From: Anisakis pegreffii
Lineage: Eukaryota; Nematoda; Chromadorea; Rhabditida; Anisakidae
NCBI GenBank assembly: GCA_035041965.1
Contig: JAPYMA010000206.1
Coordinates: 248,001 to 312,000 of the forward strand
DNA: 64,000 nt
Reading direction: 5' to 3'
Made by a program: the position numbers and the translations under genes. Positions within the stretch are counted from its first letter, which is position 1. Every line of letters starts with the position of its first letter. Positions 49,901-62,595 of this stretch are shown piece by piece. The notes below the pieces were generated by a model. The model had not been told where the DNA came from. It worked only from the letters and a program-made list of their open reading frames with translations, and ran no database searches.

Positions 49901-51077
49901 AACGGCTGCGAATTATCAGTCGTCGCTTCAATATCTGATCACAGCATTCATACTATCTTGCCTTTAGGCAGGCCTTTCTGGGTGAAGTGTAATTTCTATA
50001 TTCATTAATAGTTTCGATACTTTCAAACGTCGATGAAACGATCGACAAAAGCAAGCATTTGCAAACCTCAAAGATGTAATCCTTAACAGGTATACCAGCC
50101 TTCTCAAGAACCACGAACTCCATCCCCTCTCCGTGCTGATCGGCTAACATACCTTTGTCCAATAAACGAACCACAGACGCAACCTCAGACTTAATTGAAA
50201 TGTTTTTAATGATGTAGTGGCAGTTAATATGATCAGTGCTGCCTGAGCCCTTGAGCCAAAATCATTTTTTGCAAGCGAAGCCAAAGATTTAAAATTTTGA
50301 AAATTTCAAAAACACGGGACCGGGGCTAGGTCAATTTATTTCAAAGCATGCACCACTGGTTACGATCTATCACTATAGTGATGCTCCCGCAACAATCAGT
50401 CATACCAATCGAGTTCGGTGAATTGTTCGGTGAATACCGATTTTCTAAGAGGGAAATAAATCTGAAATTGATGGTTTAGTGACCAGTTTCAAGCAATGAG
50501 GCGTTTTGTGGTTTTAAATGTTTTGAAGTTGTTCACTGATAATTGTGCAACGAAATGTAGTGGATACAGCTAACTCTCTTGAACATAGTCTCAAGAATGA
50601 AACCCTCCCATTCGGCTGAAGCATTTCCGGAATCATTCGCTAGTGACTTTGCCACTTTAATCACACCGAAAACTTTCGTGACAACATCTTGAACCGAGAA
50701 TACAACACCATATGTGCCTTGATTGATTGTCTCAATCACCTGCAAAAATTCAGCACATTGCAATCTTAGTGAAACGACTTGCAAGCGCGACTTTACAGTT
50801 TCGTGCAATTATGAACGATTTTCGAACGAACGAAGTCACTGATGCTAGCTGGGTAGGGAACAAGAGGCTTTGGCGTCGGATATAATAGTTCCAGATGACG
50901 AGTAAAATTGTTTGGAAATGCGCATAAAGGATGAGTGTATACCTGCCAACGTTTGTTGAACGGAGCGATACTCTTGAGGTGTTCAACGAGCTCCTCGATC
51001 ATTTTATCTTCAATCTCTTTCTCTTTCTGACGCTTCTCAACTCCGAGAGCACTTGAAATCGCCTTACCGGACGCCAT
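46938..51077 (-). CDS. casein kinase 1 / tau-tubulin kinase-like protein kinase
   Basis: Ser/Thr kinase of the CK1 superfamily, which is greatly expanded in nematodes. Exons (minus): 51077-50943, 50739-50575, 50189-50067, 49759-49678, 49347-49232, 48933-48745, 47620-47524, 47365-47241 and 47054-46938 (TAA). All phases match; 382 residues. The kinase fold is complete: Gly-loop ETINQGTYGVVFSV, the lysine in VFGVIKVAKS, hinge region VVLEKAGIPVKDYI, catalytic loop HRDLKPDNMG, LLFDLGMSR in the DFG position, FRGTPEWAS, and FDDLIAWLYVSCEL in helix F. The N-terminal 45 residues are charged and helical; the C terminus is an Ala/Lys-rich low-complexity tail (KKPAAAGDAAGKNQ). A 24-nt piece at 48671-48648 could be a phase-0 microexon. 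The intron between exons 6 and 7 carries a hAT-like element. Confidence 0.9.
47678..48487. mobile_element. non-autonomous hAT-like element, copy 1
   Basis: An 810-bp element bounded by inverted termini CAGTGGTTCTC and GAGAACCACTG, flanked by a perfect 8-bp target duplication GTTTAAGA at 47670-47677 and 48488-48495. Both features are hallmarks of hAT transposons. It has no transposase ORF; an ORF near the right end (48329-48559) is a by-product of a G/C-rich segment. It lies in the kinase intron between exons 6 and 7. Confidence 0.88.
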
Positions 51078-51414
51078 CGTACTGTGCAGTAAACGACGAT
51101 TTATTCGTCGGTTTACTGACACACACGATAACTGAACGATCACCGACCAATTAAAACCAGAAGACAGTTGTTCCTCAGTGATTGCAAATGCTCAATTCAT
51201 GAATTCTTATACGAGCGTATTTTGGTAATTCTCGAATTTTTTAGATTCTGAGCTTCTTGAACAATTCTCAAATAGTTTCTAGGAAGTTTTTGAATGACAT
51301 TGTAAATTGTAATAACAACGCTATTTTAATGTTACTTTTACAAGTCGCAATTACATATGACAAGTGAATTACGAAAACGAAACTAAATGTATCTTTTCAA
51401 TTTCTAGGTGATTC

Positions 51415-51606
51415 CTATTTTGTTGGTGTCAACTGCACAATACCCACCTGTCTGGTAGCAATAGTTTTCTGTGCGTTTGCTGCTAACCGGTTGCATCGTT
51501 TCGCTGCCAAAAATTCTTGACCTTTGTTTGTTTGATTTGTTTTAAAACTACTGAAGCTGTCCAGCATAAATAAGACACAAACACATCGTAATAAATTGAG
51601 CCGCAT
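51415..51606 (-). CDS. candidate short secreted peptide
   Basis: From the ATG at 51606 the product begins MRLNLLRCVCVLFMLDSFSS, a good signal peptide, followed by a hydrophilic region with a Lys-Arg pair (AAKRCNRLAANAQKT), 63 residues in all. A consensus donor CAG/GTGGGT at about 51449 suggests it could instead be the first exon of a longer secreted protein, but no second exon was found before the kinase start at 51077. No family recognised. Confidence 0.35.
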   Translation of the reverse strand: MRLNLLRCVCVLFMLDSFSSFKTNQTNKGQEFLAAKRCNRLAANAQKTIATRQVGIVQLTPTK

Positions 51607-52907
51607 AAAGATCCTCACCTATAGCTCGAAATTTTGCCAACAATAAGGCTATGACAAATACAATACTAACCATAATGATTAGATCAGGCTTATCATGGTA
51701 TTCTCATGAGGTATTGCTGAATAAATCCTCACTGACGAGTTTATTGGCGAGCCGAATTGCGACATCGATGAGAGTCGGTAATAAAATATTGATGAGAATT
51801 GCGCATACTACGGTTTAATTTCTCGGAAACACCTTTTCAGAAGTGATATGTATTAATCAGTAAGCTCGAAACTAACTTCACTAAGGAAGCCATCGACGAA
51901 CCGCAGCGCACAACTCAAAAAGTAAACACTAGCGATAATGATTACGAAAAATAACGAAATCGGTGAACTGAATTCCATTCATCACTCACTCAAACCCCCA
52001 TATGTAAAATGCAACATCGAACAATAATTTCATGGGAAATTTCACTTGTTTTCTTATTTTGCATTACCATGTGTACTATGCTGACAAATTATCCATTTAA
52101 AGTTCATTCCTTTCGAAGCCTAGTCGTAATTGGGTTCTCAAAAATAAGACTGGCAGTAAATCCAGTAATGAGCCTGAATCTGAACTGGACACTAATTCGA
52201 ACGGATTAAGTTACATATCACCCGACTCATTCTTGCATTTTGAGTAATTACCACAAACGCAATTTGCACGTGCATTTCATACGTTCAGTCAGAGCAAAAA
52301 ATGATGCTACTGAAATTTTGCAAGCCAATATTGGGAATTATCTAGGAAATGAACAACTAATGAAAAATTTTCACTGGTTTTTTCAATGTTGACGTTTTAT
52401 ATTGTTGTCACAATAAGAGCTTCACTTTGATTCGTAACTTTATAAGTGAACTTCATCAGGTTGAATGAACTCAAAGCTCACTGATCATTCAAATCGTCAA
52501 TGATGCATTGAGTTGTGCTGGTCGATAGCATTTTTCTCTTCACTAATAATAAACGAATCGATTTAGTGAAATGTGTTATTGGTGGACAATTGGATATGTT
52601 CAAGAATTGAATTTATTCAAATTATACATCATAATAATGAAGATGATAATGTAATATTTATATCATTCCGTTTGATACATCGTGATCAGAAAACAAAATC
52701 ACAACACGATGGTCTCTGAATGCAGCAAAGTTATCAGTGCATCAAATTCCTTGTTGAACAAAAAGAAAGAATTCATCTTCGGAACAAATGACTCTTTATT
52801 GCATACGGTTCATTGCATTCATACTCGTTAATACATACGGTTCACTGCCTTCAGATGACCACTACCACATGTAAAGTAACAAACCAATGATAAGCGTTCA
52901 AAGAATG
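51607..52907. other. region downstream of the calcium-sensor gene
   Basis: No exon supported. A plus ORF at 52009-52209 is hydrophobic but lacks coding character. The right end should contain the 3' UTR of the calcium sensor. Confidence 0.4.
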
Positions 52908-55900
52908 CTACGAAGAGCTCATGTCCATTGTGAGCGCTTGTACGATCCAGGGATCATTCTTCGATCCTGCTTTGAACTCATCGAGCGTTAATCGTCCATC
53001 AAGATTCTGAATTTTTTGTTTTATTTAGAAAAAGATCAGTGATTGAGAATCGAAATGATCTGAAATGAGCATGTAAATTCACCTCCAAATATATTCAAAA
53101 TTACCGATTGCCCTGAATTATTGGGCACGTAAGTGAGCGATCAATGGAAAATTTAATAATCGATGAAAGAATCTGTCAAAAATTCGAAAGAAAAAGTATG
53201 AAAGTGACGAACGAGATCCATATTTGAAAATATTTTCGCGACCCTTTTTTCGGGAGTGTCCTCATCCTTTGGTAATTCTATCATATTACCGATCATCGAA
53301 TAAATTGCATCCACTATATTCGCCATTTCTTCTTTTGTTATATAACCGTCCTTATCGACGTCGTATAGCGAAAATGCCCCTAGGAATGCTTGATCATTAC
53401 TAATATTGTCAATAAAAAGTGGAGCAAAACATTCCTTGCGAGCGACACTCGAACATGTGACGTATCAATTTCTTGTACAATCGGGAACTGACTGAAAGCT
53501 CAACACAACCACTCAATGGAGGCTGAATGGTCTCCGCAACAATTAAAGTCAAATTTTGAACTCGATCAAAATCATGAACGCGATTCATACCGAATGATGT
53601 ATCAATGCCAACTAGCTCAAGCCAGGCTCTGATTTCGCTTCCATCTAATCATTTATTCAAAAATTTAGCATGAGTTTTCTTGTGCATTCATTCTTCTATA
53701 TTAGTGGTTCTCGTAGAGGGTGAAAGTACCCATTTTAGCTAACGTGGAGGTGTCAAGGGCTGATGGAGGAGGTCGAGAAATTAGTATTTCGTGCAGTTGC
53801 TATGATGCGGTTAGTTGATGGCAACACTCTTTATGCACCTACTTTCCGAGTATCATTAGCTCGTCCGGGTTTTCATTCGTTTTGACAGAGTTTTCATTCT
53901 TTTCCTTGCTGCTACAATCGCCCTCATAGCTTTTATCACCAAACGTGTTCTCTTTTGCTAATTTCTCATTCATTTCACGCAACAATTAAAGTCAAATTCT
54001 CATTCTACCAAATACACTATCTAATTGATCATTACTGCTGAACGTTATTGAGCAATAATATTCGATTGTTGTATTGTTGATTTCGGCTGTCGACACTCGT
54101 CAACATGTCCATTAAATAGCATATGTTACAGAATAAAAAATTGATTCGAACTGTGAAGTGAAATGAGACGAAGTGAATGAGAAAAATTCATCAAGAGAAC
54201 GATATTTGCATGTAATAGCTATGAGAGTGAATACAACACGTCTGAAAAGAATGAGAATCCATCTGAATCAGTTTGAAGTGAGCATGTCACAGACAATAGC
54301 TCTTCATGCAATCATAAACGATTGGAATCTATAACATTGGTGCACATAGGAAGTGAAAGTATCCGTTTTGGGTAATTTAGAGGTGTCGGGGGATTGAGAT
54401 GGGGTAACGCTGGCCTGCCAGACCATCAAAAGGGGTAATGGAGCATTCAAACTTGAGAAACACTCTTTCATATGAAACAATATGAAATTATACGAGAATG
54501 AAATCATATTTCCAATGAATGAGAAAACGTCGATTTGGTGCATTCATTTATGAAGTTGATTTTAATTTACCCACGCATATAATCAGTCACACGTCTTCAT
54601 CGAATAAGACTCAAACTTATTTGTTTTTCTGCTGAATTAACTTTTTATTCTTCAAGCAGATAGATCTTTCATAAGGATCATTCACAACAGATGAATCATC
54701 TCGTACTGCGTTCATTCAATAAGTACCATCAAACTGACTCTTAATTGCTTTTCCAGCAATAGAACAGCATTTGTTCGAATAATCTTCAAGCATTATTGTA
54801 GCTGTGTCTCTTCAGCGGTAAGATGTTACCTTATGTGAACGAACATACAAACAAACTATTATCTTCTGTTATCATATTCGGTGGTACTGTTGAGCCAGGT
54901 AGATACTAGTGATAGAATGTGATCTTGAAATACGTTGAGGCATAATGCATAAGCAAAAATGATCACACATATGACAATACTAAGAAATGTATGAGGTGTT
55001 TGATTCGGATTTGAGTCAGAAAGAAGATAATCTTAGAAAGTATTTTAGTGCGTAAGTATTGAAGAATATGTGTTGCATTCGGAACGACTTACAATCAAGC
55101 TTTTCGTCGAGTGTTCCTCGAGAAGTGATTGAGAGTGCACCAATGAATTCGTGAAACGATATATGACCATCCTGAAGAAGCACTCAATGAAATCCAATTT
55201 GAAAATTCATCTATTGCAAATTTTCAAAGAAAACACACTGAAATCAAAGTGCATTCGAGAGAGAAAAAAATTGTTGGGAGCGACTCATCGCTGATGAATA
55301 TTCAAAGAAAACAAGCCTTATTACTGTCGAAAACGTTGAAAACGAACGCAGCAAACTTAGACGGATCACCATTGGGAAAGAACTGCTTATAGATACTTTG
55401 AAATTCATCCAGTTTCAATTCACCCGTTGGACAGTCTCGCACAAAATCCTTATACCATTTCTTCAGTTCCTTGCGACTAACTGGAATTATCAAAAATACT
55501 CTAATTTTTTCACCAAAACACAGCACTAACTTCTTTCCACTTTTTTTGATGTTCCACATTCTCAGCACATAATACAGTTGAGAAAAAAATTTCATTTTAG
55601 CACTGCGATACTCAGTCTTGTTTTTAAATGTTTCAATGTTTTTTAATGGCTGGGTTTTGTTTTTCGAAATCGCTCATCAAACGAGCATGTTTTCGCAGAT
55701 AGCTAATCTGCAATAATCTCAAATCAGTGAATTTGAGATTAGTACACCGATCGAATTCCAGCAAAATTTCTCCTCCGCGAACTAACATCATTGCTGTTGC
55801 GGGCCTGAGCCAGACTATGATTTGGCTTGTATCTAATTATCTGTTATTATCCATTGAATTTGATTTGCGTTTGATTAATCAGCATGCTGCACTGGACAGT

Positions 55901-57265
55901 TACATCTGTCGGCAGTTGATATGTTTATCAACTTTACAGAGGTCAAAAAAATGGTTCCTGTTCTGGTTTTGTTCGCAGAACGCGGAACTCCGACAGACTC
56001 GGATTACGTCAGTAGCCTCGAACAAAAACTTAATGAATTACATCTAATCAATCATATTTGCATTACATCTCATCAATTTCAAATCAACCTACGAGCAGTT
56101 TTATTTCTTCATATATTTCGTCTATAAGGAACATTAAAGAACAATGAAAGTTTATCCGTCATAATCCAATTGGAACGGCTTATTCGTTCATGAATAAATG
56201 AATAGTGTAGCTGTAGAATTTCTTTGGAAAAATGTGCAATGTACATGGGTTTCGAAGAATGCTTTGAGACAATTGATTCTCTGACTAAAATTCAAGAATT
56301 CTAACTCATTTAGAGGTGTTGTTATTTAAACGAATGATATGATCGAGAGGTTTTGAGTTCTTCATCGAATAGTTACGATATCGTTGAAGACTGATCAGTT
56401 GATTTTGTGTAAGCATCACTTATTTACTGCATTTTTTCAGGTGAACACAGTTTGAGTGGAACATTTACAGAAGAAAAATGAACAAGAGAAACGTTCGAAT
56501 GATAAATTAACGAGTAAATTCAAGTGCATTTTTGTGAAGAAAAATAGAATTTAGGGATAAGTGATCGATGACTAGGCCAAAAATTAAGAAATCTGGTAAT
56601 AATTTCAGATGCGGATGATCGTGTTCACCAGGGATGAACAGGAAAAGTTCTCATATCTAAAGCCGGGACCATGAACCGCCGTCTCCGGAACGTTACGGTC
56701 GACTTCTATTGCTTGTGCTCAGATTTGGGTTGATAGAACAGTGCTGTTGTCGTGATCAAAAATTTCTCTTATAATGACATCCCTCAACGATTGTAAGTGC
56801 CGCAAAAAGAACGTAATAAAGGCACGAGCAAATCTTGAAATGCTTCAGTGATCCAATAACGAGAGGAATTTTAGCGAAAATTAATATGTGAGCCTTGTTG
56901 AAGTGCTTCTCATAATGAATAATGATAAGTATGTTTTGATTAGCTGCACTCTGAAGTTACAACAGAAAAGATGGATGATTTGATTCAAGCATCCGTGGTG
57001 AAATGTCGTATGCGTAGGTTTAATGGCATATATGACATTATTTTCGAGGCAATTTTAGGTTTTTACGAGCTTAATGGCTTTGTCTGACGGCATCATTGAG
57101 AATGTACAGAGAAGATTAGTGGTGAAAAATAACAAGGCGAAGCCTACAATAGGTTTTCATCTCGAGATCGTGCAGTTCCCCAGATGAAAGTCTTCGATTG
57201 GCTTTCTTCGGCTTATCCCCGCGTTCCGCTGCTGCTGAGGCTTCTTTGCTGTTGTTTTTGCCCAT
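52908..57265 (-). CDS. neuronal calcium sensor (NCS/frequenin family)
   Basis: Myristoylated EF-hand protein that switches membrane targets in response to calcium. Exons (minus): 57265-57148, 55480-55317, 55171-55093, 53379-53213 and 53006-52908 (TAG); phases match, 208 residues. MGKNNSK is an N-myristoylation signal. EF1 is the usual degenerate hand ([12 protein letters not shown]); EF2 [14 protein letters not shown]3 [12 protein letters not shown] and EF4 [12 protein letters not shown] have canonical calcium ligands. [10 protein letters not shown] and [11 protein letters not shown] resemble NCS-1/NCS-2, with NCS-2 perhaps the closer. The N terminus carries about 17 extra basic/Ala-rich residues between the myristoylation site and the first helix. 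The exon 2 donor appears to be GC. Intron 3 contains a hAT-like element. Confidence 0.93.
53702..54465. mobile_element. non-autonomous hAT-like element, copy 2
   Basis: Same orientation as copy 1 and similar along its whole length (for example TCAACATGTCCATTAAATAG is shared exactly). The termini are TAGTGGTTCTC and GAGAAACACTC, slightly decayed, and the flanking 8-mers TTCTATAT and TTTCATAT match at 6 of 8 positions. It lies in intron 3 of the calcium-sensor gene and is shorter and apparently older than copy 1. Confidence 0.82.
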
Positions 57266-60200
57266 CGACAACAGTACACATTAAAATTGAGTTGTTGAAT
57301 GCGTTCTGTCGTTTTTCCTAATTAGCACATTCAACGTGCCACTCACTGCCTTCGCCTCTTCCTAACCTAACTTCACAGTTGAAGTCGTCCTCTCGCCTAT
57401 GTCTCCCAGTATCTCCTCCTGCAAAATCATTCACGCCTTTAATCGATAGCCAAAATTGTTTTCGTACGTTTGATGCATTTGATCACTAAAGATAAAAGCA
57501 GTACACATTAAAGATAAAAGCGTTTCATCACTTCGATAATATGATAAACACTCTGAAAAACAATGCTGCCGTGAACGGTATACTGACAATGAATAAGATG
57601 AAATTCAAATGAGATAGGTACCGTGCCGTACGCATGCAGATTTGTAAACGAGAAACGCGAAATTTTATTTTCTCGTTTTCAATTCAACATCGAAATTTGA
57701 TGGAATAGAATTTTTGTCGAATTTTGTTTACGAAGTACATTGCATCGACTACACGATACACATTTCTCATTGATAATAGATGAAGTTTATTTAAGACATT
57801 TATATGCTGAGCATTCACATTATCGTATTCAACGGAAGCAACTGCCAGTAAACATCTCATTCACAGAAAACAACAGCATTTCCAGCCTCTATAAAAAGCA
57901 CTCAGTGAACTCGAAAAGATAAGATGAGATGACTTGAAGCCAGCCAGCACTATCATAGCACCTCACCATAAATCTCGTCGTTTTTCATTTTGCAGAAATA
58001 TTTGTTGCTTCCTTACAAAACCTTCCATAGTTACGGACTGCTGGTATACGATAATCGCTCGGAAGCAATGGCGGAACCAGCATTCTTTTCGGGGGGAGGA
58101 GGTATGGAAAATGGCCTGGTTCATAAAAATATCTGTATTTCTCCGTGTTTACTCTTTCTTTTTTCGCATCCTTTCTTATCCTCCTTCTCCTCCTTTTTCC
58201 TTCTTTTTCCCTTTCTTCCACTTTTGACAGAAATAAAGGGGGATCTGTGTGCGCCTCACCTCGCTGAATACTTCACTGCTTGGAAGTTTATTTTTCGAAG
58301 AATTAGGTTTTGTTCGTACGAGTATTTCATCGGAATTGTTTTCGTGAACCACATGCAGCAAACTATTAAAGATCGGCGGCGCACATCAAAGTGAGCAATT
58401 CGAATTGATTTGCGATAATAACGTTCTTAAAATCGCTGTTCGCTAGTGATTTTTTATGATGACGATCAGAAGAAAAAATAAGTGATCAAATGTAATCAAA
58501 AGATTGAACATTCAATGGATACGTGTTCTGAACAAATCAAAAAACGATCGAATTAATCGAATAATCGATACGAATTATTTGAATCGAATTTCAACATGGA
58601 AATTGCACGAAATTGCTAAAATTCTTCCCAAATTTTCCCACGAAATTGAAAATATTCATTGAATAACGCTGCTGATTGTTGATATAAAGATATTCGATTT
58701 GTTGTAAATGATAGCTGGCGACAGTAAACAACGATAAGAATGAATTACGTCAATTGTGAGATGAGCAAATGAAATTCGAATCTCATTAACATTACAGAAA
58801 ACTATCAAGCATCTAATGTGAATTTCCATAGCAATCGTGAAGTATTCGAATTTCTCACAGAAAACGTTCTTTTTTTTCGCACGAAGTCAACTACTAAATG
58901 AAAGGAGAGGTCCCACTTAAGACAAGCAATTGTTAGTTGTGTATCACAGCAAAGGCGGATGAAAATCGGATGAAGAACGATTGGGCGGGCGGAGTTTGTT
59001 CACTGAATGGTGCTGTTCGACGATAAATTCATGCAGAACTCAATTCAACAAGTCGCAGCCTTATAGAGAGGAATCCTCGCAAGAAAATGGATCTATTGTT
59101 ATTGGTGATAATAATGTGCAATATTCACCACCACCACCACATCAAATTAACTGCCAATAATCACTCGCAGAAAAGCACTAATTCATGTAATAAAATCAGT
59201 TAATAAACAAGTGCAATTTATACGAGTGCGATAACTCAGTCAAGGGTCACGTCACAATGTTCACGTCCACTGCTAACGAAACGAAACAAATCAACTCTCC
59301 AAGTTCAGCATACAAGTCTTCTAAAAGTATGGTAGATTCAGCACTAATCACTGGTTGTGTATAAAGATGATCGTTAATAACCGAATTGTTAACAACCACT
59401 ATGCAGAGTAGTAAGCGAGCAATTGAAAAAAAAAACGTCTCAGTATGAATTAATTGACTAGACTGTTCCCGTCGGGCGTAACTATCATCGCAGTTCGTCA
59501 AATTCTGAGATGCGTCAAAACAGAAATGGCCATATGAATGAATACTGATAAAGTTAATGATTCAAAGATGATTGTATTTATTGTTGTTGAAATGAGCTGA
59601 CTTATGAACGCTCAAAATTGACACTTTTCAATAGGAAGAATAGTTCGAGGAGAACGAATGTTACTTGCTATTAGTGATTTATAAAGACAAATTCGCTTAA
59701 TATCGTGACATGCGCTAAAGATTTCGCTTTTATAATTTTCATCACATTGTCACGATTCAGCGCTATCCATTCGTTGTTTCGTCCATTGTGTATCTGATTA
59801 CAACACTTTTGGATTAACTCTGAACTTCTATTGCTTATTGGGAACATACTTTGCATTTTTCGCTATCATTAACAAAAAACTATATTCACCATTGTGAGTT
59901 CTTCATTGTGCTTTTTCGAATAAACTGAAGGCAGAATTCACCAAATCTGAAACAATAATAATAATAAGCATTTGCTAACTCAAAACATCTGTTTCAGTTC
60001 TATGCAATCAATCACCGCTCGATTGCGTCTGTTCCATTACACATTCATCAATTTCGATTATGATAATGCACTTCAACAGAAAATCACGACGACAGGAAGT
60101 TAGTTGGTGCTTTGTTCCGCATTCAAAAACAATTGTTGCGTGAAGTAAGTGATGAAGCATTGAAAACAACTCGTCACTTCGGTAATAAGCAATCACTCGA

Positions 60201-62595
60201 CGCATCAATACAATAAATCATGATAATTGTCGCTCATGTATCCACCTCAGCAATGACCGAAGGAGATCGAAAAATTTTCGTAATCCGGGCGACGAATGAA
60301 CACAAACAAAAGACGAACAATGGTTTTGTAGAGAATCCTTCGGAAACATTGCCATCATAAAAATTAATACGTATGCGAATGCATGAAATAAACTATAGAA
60401 TATATTCACTGAAGGCTTGAGTGAATAATTTAGTGATTGAAATTCGTTTCAGACAATATGAGGTAATCTCAGGAAAGTCCATGGGTACAGTTCAGTTCCT
60501 ATGAACTTGGTCATGTATGTAAGAGCTAGACCGAATTTGATAAGAGTAAAATCACTCTGGATGCTCCCTGAAAGACGCCAACATAGAAATTTCAGTGACA
60601 TGAGTAAAATTCATATTCAGTGTAGTGTACAAGTAGGAATGGAATGTGTCATACTAATTTAACTATTGTTAAATGTTTCAGAATATTTTCCAAAATAAAA
60701 TCGGAGTAGCAGAACGAACCTGTCCTGAGAGTTCTCCCTCAAGATAGAACAAGCTGAATGTTTGCGATCACTTGACACGAAAGCATTAGTTTTCGTTTTT
60801 TTTTTCACGAACATTTACCAGCCTCCATATTTATTCAACAACAGCCATAAATCAGTATTCAACGCCTTCACTTTCGTTATCCACTAAGAATCAGCGAGAC
60901 ACATTCAGCGTTATTTATGTTCATTCGAATCTGCTAACACGAATTTTTCGAAGTCCAGTGCAAACTGAACCATAAAAATTGCATAAATTATTGGCCAAAA
61001 ATATTTTCTATCACTTACGACTTAGTAACAGAAGCTGAATTCATTAGATATCAAATCAAGCGTTTTTGAAAACTCAATTTTCTGCAACAATACCCAATTT
61101 GGCTGTTTACATTTGCGCGTTTCTATTACATAAGATAACTTCACATTCAGATATCATCTGATTAGCTTTTTGAATGACTGCATTAACGCTGTATATCTCT
61201 CAACCAAAGCATTCATCAGCACGAAACACCATTATTCGTACTTATTCAAAATAACGATTCCGTTTCGAACAGAAAATCATTACGTTTGACATTTTAACAT
61301 CATAAAATTTCTGACAACGAATAATTTCTCATATTCGCTTGATCGCTTCAAACTCTAATGAAGAACACCTCAATCTCTAAGCCATTTTGAAAGATCGAAT
61401 GATAACGACCATTTTTCAATACTTGAAAATTATAACGGATTATATTGTAAGTGAGCGATTTGGAAAATGAGCATTCCGGTGAATTGATGATACTCATAAT
61501 GAATCGATGTCGTGCTCAGCAAACACGCTTGACGTTTCCGAGAGAGAAGACGATAAAATTAACTTCTTCGAGAGGTATACACAAAAACGCAGTTGGCGAT
61601 GTTTGCTGATTGTTGCATAGAGCTTTTGTGTAAATTACGGAACAGTGGACGAATCAACGATCCCCACATATCAAAGTATGAATCGAGTGTGCCTACGAAT
61701 AAGCTATTTGGTCGTAACGTTGATTTCAGCATAGAATTGTGACGCAAAATTGTCAATTTTCGAAAATATCCTCATTTTCTGAGAGAAAAAATCATTCCCT
61801 AAGAACTACTCTGCTGTAAACCTTTCATAATTCGTCCAACTAACAAGAACACTGCCTTACCTTCGTATTCAACTAAAAACTGCGTGAATGTCATTGATGA
61901 AAGCAACAGAGAGTGAAAAGTAAACATGCTTGACGTTTTTCACGTTTCACTTGTAGGAAAAGGAAAAAAGAACATAACACCAGTTTTTTTTTTGGTTACA
62001 TCTTTAATGCTTTATTCACTCAGGATCCGACTCTAATTTGTTCGAGTAATGGTTTCATTGAATTTTTGTCATCTTTCCTCATTATCCTACAAATAAAGGG
62101 ACTTTCACAATAAATTATCATGGGAAAACGCAATTAATTATTTTTCGACAGAGGTTGTTAATCCATGCTTAGAACAGCGAACAATTAAGACGAAAACAGC
62201 AACTGCGAAATATGACCAGAATTGGTCGAACGAATATTGGATGCATCATCAGAAGTGCTCACCAATGATGCACGAATATTATTTTAGCGAGAAATTATTA
62301 GGCACATATATATGTAGCAACTTCTCGGATTCCGCAGCAATACCAACTTGTGGATTTTTTTTGGTGATATTTGACTCGAGTTTCAACCGTAATTCTCAGT
62401 GTTCGATTAGGATCAATCTAATCGACGTAACCAACTGAACGGAAATATCGACGCTGCTTAAGAACAAATAACTGCTGGACGTTGCTTACTTATATTTTTT
62501 CAAGATGGTATCATAACATGGATTCAGCTTCTTTTATTCTCAAATGAACGTCATTATGGGCTTCATACAGCTTGCCTGAAGCACTAAATGTACAG
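57266..62595. other. long region without recognised genes
   Basis: AT-rich, with scattered ORFs that look like chance. The best of these is a minus ORF at 59247-59501 with a hydrophobic segment (FFFSIARLLLCIVVVNN) and a following acidic part (STILLEDLYAELGEL), which could be an exon of a secreted protein. The left part should hold the calcium-sensor promoter. Confidence 0.4.
58151..58222. repeat. polypyrimidine tract
   Basis: About 70 bases almost wholly C and T (runs such as CTCCTTCTCCTCC). The ORFs on both strands here (Ser/Phe/Pro on one, Arg/Glu/Lys on the other) follow from this bias and are not called. Confidence 0.8.

Noticed and set aside
55727..56047. 106-codon plus ORF
   Set aside because: Lies within intron 1 of the calcium-sensor gene on the other strand; no splice partner or family.
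57934..58394. Overlapping plus and minus ORFs of 61-134 codons
   Set aside because: Produced by the polypyrimidine tract, which avoids stop codons on both strands.
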